Assembly: GCF_039542905.1 (NCBI RefSeq)
Contig: NZ_BAABIS010000001.1
Span: forward strand, 2,232,001 to 2,296,000
Length of the DNA: 64,000 bases
Direction: 5' to 3'
Source: Kitasatospora terrestris
GTDB taxonomy: Bacteria; Actinomycetota; Actinomycetes; Streptomycetales; Streptomycetaceae
Shown: positions 60,892-64,000 of the stretch, one piece after another
Position numbering within the stretch: position 1 is the first letter of the stretch
Layout of the letters: each line of letters starts with the position of its first letter
The notes under the pieces: model-generated
Databases searched by the model: none
Seen by the model: the letters and a program-made list of their open reading frames with translations, nothing else
Told to the model about the DNA's origin: nothing
Program-made: the position numbers and the translations under genes

Positions 60892-60951
60892 GCCGTCATT
60901 CTCGCAGGCCCCACGCCCCCGACGACGCGCCTTCCCAACCGGCGGACACCG

Positions 60952-61434
60952 CTACGGACGCGGACGCGGGCTCTCGCAGCCGTCCGGCCACACCACCTGG
61001 ACGTACAGCCCGGCCCGCTGCGCCGCCTCGACCACCCGCGCCGGTCCGCTGCCGGGTTCGCCGTCCCACACCGCGATCAGCTCCTCGACCATGCCGACCA
61101 GCGCCCGGCAGGTGTCGTCCCCCAGCCCGCCGACCTCCTCGGCCGCCAGCCGGTGCACCGCGTTCGCCTCGTTGAGCAGCCGCCGCCGGGTGCGCGAACA
61201 CCCCTCGCCGCCGAACGCCCCGACCCGCCCGGCACTCGCCGAGACGATCGCCTCGATCTTGCCGCCGTGGTCCACCACCGCCTGCGCGAACCACGTCTCC
61301 GGCCCCTCGGCCAGGCAGCCGACGCCGACCAGGTCGTACGCGCCGTACGACGTGACGAGCCGCCAGAGCTCACCCCGGACGAGCATCTCGGAGATCTCGG
61401 AGAGCCCCTCGTGCCCGACGATTCCGACCCGCAT
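60952..61434 (-). CDS. Conserved protein with Rossmann-like start, function unknown
   Basis: 160 residues from ATG 61434. The N-terminus RVGIVGHEGLSEIS and YDLVGVGCLAEGPETWFAQAVVDHGGKIEAIV look like a SLOG/DprA-like nucleotide-sensing fold (G-H-x-x-L then G-x-x-x-G). The C-terminal helix-rich half includes LNEANAVHRLAAEEVGG and VEELIAVWDGEPGSGPARVVEAAQRAG. No enzymatic proof. It lies upstream of hisI, 60 bases apart, and is divergent from the thiamine-binding-type gene. Confidence 0.7.
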   Translation of the reverse strand: MRVGIVGHEGLSEISEMLVRGELWRLVTSYGAYDLVGVGCLAEGPETWFAQAVVDHGGKIEAIVSASAGRVGAFGGEGCSRTRRRLLNEANAVHRLAAEEVGGLGDDTCRALVGMVEELIAVWDGEPGSGPARVVEAAQRAGLYVQVVWPDGCESPRPRP

Positions 61435-61532
61435 GAAATTCGACCCTTCGAACCGGGCCGTGCCGCCCGACAGCGTACTACCGCGTTTGTAGGGTGACCG
61501 GAGTCGGACGTCGGGAGTGAAGGAGCACCAGG

Positions 61533-61841
61533 ATGATCGTCGCGTTCTCGGTGACGCCGCTGGGGATCGGGGAGGACGTCGGTGAGGCGGTGGCCGCCGC
61601 CGTGAAGGTGGTGCGGGCGAGTGGGCTGCCGAACCGGACGGACGCCATGTTCACCAGCGTCGAGGGCGAGTGGGACGAGGTGATGCCGGTGGTGCGGGCC
61701 GCGATCGAGGCCGTGAAGGCGTACAGCAACCGGGTCTCCACCGTGATCAAGATCGACGACCGGGTGGGGGTGACCGGCGGCCTGACCGCCAAGGTCGCGT
61801 CGGTGGAGCGGCACCTCGCCGCCCTCGACGACGGGCAGTAG
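61533..61841 (+). CDS. MTH1187-type thiamine-binding-fold protein (UPF0045)
   Basis: 102 residues from ATG 61533 with AAGGAG upstream. Short ferredoxin-like fold: [60 protein letters not shown] matches the MTH1187/YkoF-like family, some members of which bind thiamine. Cytosolic. No neighbour suggests a thiamine pathway. Confidence 0.9.
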   Translation: MIVAFSVTPLGIGEDVGEAVAAAVKVVRASGLPNRTDAMFTSVEGEWDEVMPVVRAAIEAVKAYSNRVSTVIKIDDRVGVTGGLTAKVASVERHLAALDDGQ

Positions 61842-61910
61842 CGCCGAACCCCTGACGCCGCCCCGGCTCTGCGGTCACAATGGGCAGCCGCTGGAACTGA
61901 GGGGGTCGGG

Positions 61911-62417
61911 GTGGGCGAGCGACGGATCCGGGCCGTGGTGGCCGCCGTGCTGGTGCTGGTGGTCGGCGTGGCCGTCCTGCTGTGGCCGGACGGGAAGGGG
62001 AAGCAGGCCCTGCCCCCGCCGCCGAGCGCCTCCCCCAGCCCCTCGCCGAGCCCGTCCCGGGTGCTGCCGTACCCGTACTTCACGCCGGGCACCTGCTTCG
62101 ACCACCCGCAGCTCAGCGAGGCGATCACGCGCGCCGAGGCGCGTCCGTGCGAGCAGGCCCACGACGGTGAGGCGATCGCCAACGTGGTCCTGCCCGACGG
62201 GCTCACCAACGACGCCCTGATCGGCCGCACCCTGCGCGAGCTGTGCAAGGCCCTGCTGGCCGAGTGGGAGCAGCGCCAGGGCGGCGGCGGCCCCTACTAC
62301 GGCTTCCCGATCGGCCCGTACCTGGACTTCTACAAGCAGGGCATGCACGAGGCCACCTGCACGATGACCGTCAGCAACCAGCAGCACGGCCGGAAGCTGA
62401 CCGGGCACCTGAAGTAG
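61911..62417 (+). CDS. Membrane-anchored small protein of unknown function
   Basis: 168 residues from GTG 61911 (GAGGGGGT upstream). TM segment AVVAAVLVLVVGVAVLLW (~9-26), a Pro/Ser linker, and an external domain with four cysteines (GTCFDHPQ, RPCEQAHDGEAIANV, ELCKALL, ATCTMTV). The C..C-x-x-x-H-x-x-E pattern is like the septum-formation/DUF4190-associated external domain of streptomycete proteins. Function unknown. Convergent with the SnoaL-like gene. Confidence 0.75.
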   Translation: MGERRIRAVVAAVLVLVVGVAVLLWPDGKGKQALPPPPSASPSPSPSPSRVLPYPYFTPGTCFDHPQLSEAITRAEARPCEQAHDGEAIANVVLPDGLTNDALIGRTLRELCKALLAEWEQRQGGGGPYYGFPIGPYLDFYKQGMHEATCTMTVSNQQHGRKLTGHLK

Positions 62418-62420
62418 CCG

Positions 62421-63113
62421 CTACATCTTGATCAGGCCGAGCTGCCGCAGCATGCCGGCGTTGTCCCACTGCCACCAGGACTCCGCCAGCCGGCCGTCGG
62501 CGAAGCGCATCATGGTCGTGCCGGTCACCTCGACCACCTTGTCGGTGGCCGGCAGGCCCATGAACTCTCCGGTGTGCTTGCCGCGCAGCGACCACCGGCA
62601 GCAGACCTTGTCGCCCTCGGCCATCATGTCCTCGACGTCCATGGTGAGGTCGAAGGCGCCGCGCCACATCCGCATGGTCTGCTCGAGGTCCTCGCGGCTG
62701 CGGTTCTGCTGCGGGGCGGCCGGGTCGCTGTCGCGGTAGTCGGCGGCGACGAAGTCGTCGATCATCACGTCGTCGGGGCCACTGGCGACGGCGAAGAACC
62801 GCATCGCCAGCTCCTTGTTGAGCTGCTCGTCGCGGACCACGTCGAGGTTGGTGAAGGTGGGCGGTTCGTCGCAGAGCGCGACCATCTCGCGGAAGATCCG
62901 GTCGGTCTCCGGCAGGTCCGAGTTGCGCATCGCCTCTTCGTAGGAGGGGAACTCGACGATCTCGACCACGTGCCGCATGTCGTCGCGGTCCGTGCCGACG
63001 ATCGAGTGGGTGGCGGTCCGCCGGCCCCGGGTCCGCTCCACCCAGGTGTCCATCAGGTTGTTGAGGGCGTCGACCTGGTCGGTCTTGCACTCGACGATCT
63101 GCACGAACGTCAT
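62421..63113 (-). CDS. SnoaL-like cyclase domain fused to an N-terminal ABM-like domain
   Basis: 230 residues from ATG 63113. The first ~95 residues (FVQIVECKTDQVDALNNLMDTW; VEIVEFPSYEEAMRNSDLPETDRIF) resemble a dimeric alpha/beta-barrel (ABM/monooxygenase-like) domain. The rest (AMRFFAVASGPDDVMIDDFVAADYRDSDP; MWRGAFDLTMDVEDMMAEGDKVCCRWSLRGKHTGEFMGLPATDKVVEVTG) is an ester-cyclase/SnoaL-like NTF2 fold. Both parts are small-molecule enzyme folds from polyketide chemistry, but no PKS is nearby. Substrate unknown. Confidence 0.85.
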   Translation of the reverse strand: MTFVQIVECKTDQVDALNNLMDTWVERTRGRRTATHSIVGTDRDDMRHVVEIVEFPSYEEAMRNSDLPETDRIFREMVALCDEPPTFTNLDVVRDEQLNKELAMRFFAVASGPDDVMIDDFVAADYRDSDPAAPQQNRSREDLEQTMRMWRGAFDLTMDVEDMMAEGDKVCCRWSLRGKHTGEFMGLPATDKVVEVTGTTMMRFADGRLAESWWQWDNAGMLRQLGLIKM

Positions 63114-63239
63114 GGCAGTCTCCCGGCCCCCCTCGGACTCGACCGCCCGCCGGCCCGTGCCCGGCCGTGCCTCCACGATCCTCCGCCGACGGCGGACCTT
63201 CAAGACCGCGCGTCCGGGGGCGGTTCTATGGTTGGCGCC

Positions 63240-63875
63240 ATGACATTTGCGCGGGGTGAGCGGGAGCGACTGGCCGGGCTGCTGGAGGCGGCGGGGCCGG
63301 ACGCCGGGACGCTGTGTGCGGGGTGGACGACCAGGGACATGGCGGCCCACCTGGTGCTGCGGGAGCGGCGGATGGACGCCGCCGCCGGGATCCAGGTGAA
63401 GGCGCTGGCCGGGTGGACGCAGCGGGTGCAGGACGGCTACGCCGCCCGCCCGTACGAGGAACTGGTGCGGACCTTCCGGTCGGGGCCGCCGACGGTGTCG
63501 CTGTTCGCCCTTCCGGGCGCGGACGAGGCGGCCAACCTGATCGAGTACTTCGTCCACGCCGAGGACGTCCGCCGGGCGGGCGACGACCCGTCACCCGCGG
63601 AGCCGGACCCGCGGCTCGCGGACGCGCTCTGGAAGAGGCTGCCGATGGTGGTCCGGTTCGGCGCCGGCGCCAAGCCGCCGGTCCGGCTGACGCTGGCCCG
63701 CCCGGACGGCCGCACCGCCACGGTGGGCCCGAAGGACGGCCCGACGGTCACCGTCACCGGCGAGCCGGGCGAGCTGGTGCTGTTCGCGTACGGGCGCGGA
63801 GCCCGCGCGGCGGTGGTCGCGGACGGCGCGCCGGAGGCGGTGGCGGCGCTCGCCCGGGTGCTCCCGCTCCCCTGA
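63240..63875 (+). CDS. TIGR03085-family (maleylpyruvate-isomerase-like, DinB superfamily) protein
   Basis: 211 residues from ATG 63240. RGERERLAGLLEAAGPDAGTLCAGWTTRDMAAHLVLRERR carries the family's first metal-ligand His; NLIEYFVHAEDVRRA holds the second His cluster. The C-terminal half (RLTLARPDGRTATVG.., VTGEPGELVLFAYGR) is SCP2-like. Probably a metal-dependent, mycothiol-related protein. The specific reaction is unknown. Confidence 0.9.
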   Translation: MTFARGERERLAGLLEAAGPDAGTLCAGWTTRDMAAHLVLRERRMDAAAGIQVKALAGWTQRVQDGYAARPYEELVRTFRSGPPTVSLFALPGADEAANLIEYFVHAEDVRRAGDDPSPAEPDPRLADALWKRLPMVVRFGAGAKPPVRLTLARPDGRTATVGPKDGPTVTVTGEPGELVLFAYGRGARAAVVADGAPEAVAALARVLPLP

Positions 63876-64000
63876 TCCGCCCGGTCCCGCCGAGTTGTCG
63901 GTGGGGTGCGCCGGCCTGACGACGGCTCGGGAACGTGCCGCACGCCACAACACCGGCGGGCGGTTCGCCGTCTGGCAGCCGGGCGGGACCGAGGGCTCGA
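63876..64000 (+). other. Window end, possible start of an unidentified gene
   Basis: From about 63901 one plus frame stays open to the window edge with good third-position bias (RERAARHNTGGRFAVWQPGG). It has no ribosome binding site or recognisable family. No other feature is visible. Confidence 0.2.

Overview
The window is high-GC actinobacterial chromosome: third codon positions are almost all G or C, GTG starts are common, and start codons overlap the preceding stop (GTGA, ATGA). Gene content and order (rpsA, hrpB, polA, a liv operon, an ANTAR response regulator, pyk, gltBD, lgt, trpCMBA, trpE, hisI) match the conserved core of Streptomycetaceae (Streptomyces or Kitasatospora). It is not a dense accessory island. 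The clear mobile or degenerate items are one IS982-type insertion sequence, one frameshifted oxidoreductase remnant, and a GC-rich intergenic repeat field.

Layout. 1-5.1 kb: the end of an aldo/keto reductase, a metallo-beta-lactamase-fold hydrolase divergent from a MarR regulator across a near-perfect operator palindrome, a decayed FAD-monooxygenase C-terminus, a transglutaminase-like protein and an MMPL exporter. 5.1-15.6 kb: rpsA with a strong promoter, a long structured leader and a terminator, then a methyltransferase, the helicase hrpB, a DinB protein, polA, a hot-dog thioesterase and a membrane-anchored protein. 15.9-21.8 kb: a complete branched-chain amino acid ABC transporter operon with a hairpin between the binding protein and the permeases. 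21.8-31.6 kb: an anchored protein, pdtaR, an unusual tRNA-Leu(CAA) with a short variable loop, an HTH-LAGLIDADG protein, a second MMPL exporter divergent from a two-component system, a lipoprotein and pyruvate kinase. 31.9-41.3 kb: a Tat-exported 5'-nucleotidase, GNAT, MFS with ArsR, an epimerase with TetR (tandem operators), the repeat field, an aldehyde dehydrogenase and an XRE-DUF5753 regulator. 41.6-53 kb: glutamate synthase gltBD, a VIT-family transporter, lgt, a DsbA/MauE redox pair, a small protein and a baeRF3-like protein. 53-61 kb: the tryptophan genes trpA, trpB, the 49-codon trpM, trpC, three small membrane-protein genes, an IS982 element placed exactly at the trpE stop codon, trpE and hisI. 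61-64 kb: small conserved proteins, a SnoaL-like cyclase and a TIGR03085-type protein.

How the genes work together. The nitrogen and amino-acid theme is strong: Liv uptake, GOGAT, Trp and His biosynthesis. A GlnR-like GTAAC-N6-GAAAT motif lies upstream of gltB. The DsbA/MauE pair would make extracytoplasmic disulfides, and Lgt lipidates the lipoproteins seen here. The least explained items are the class-I-shaped tRNA-Leu with the adjacent HTH-LAGLIDADG gene, the trpM peptide, the 38.4-38.9 kb repeat field and the baeRF3 protein.
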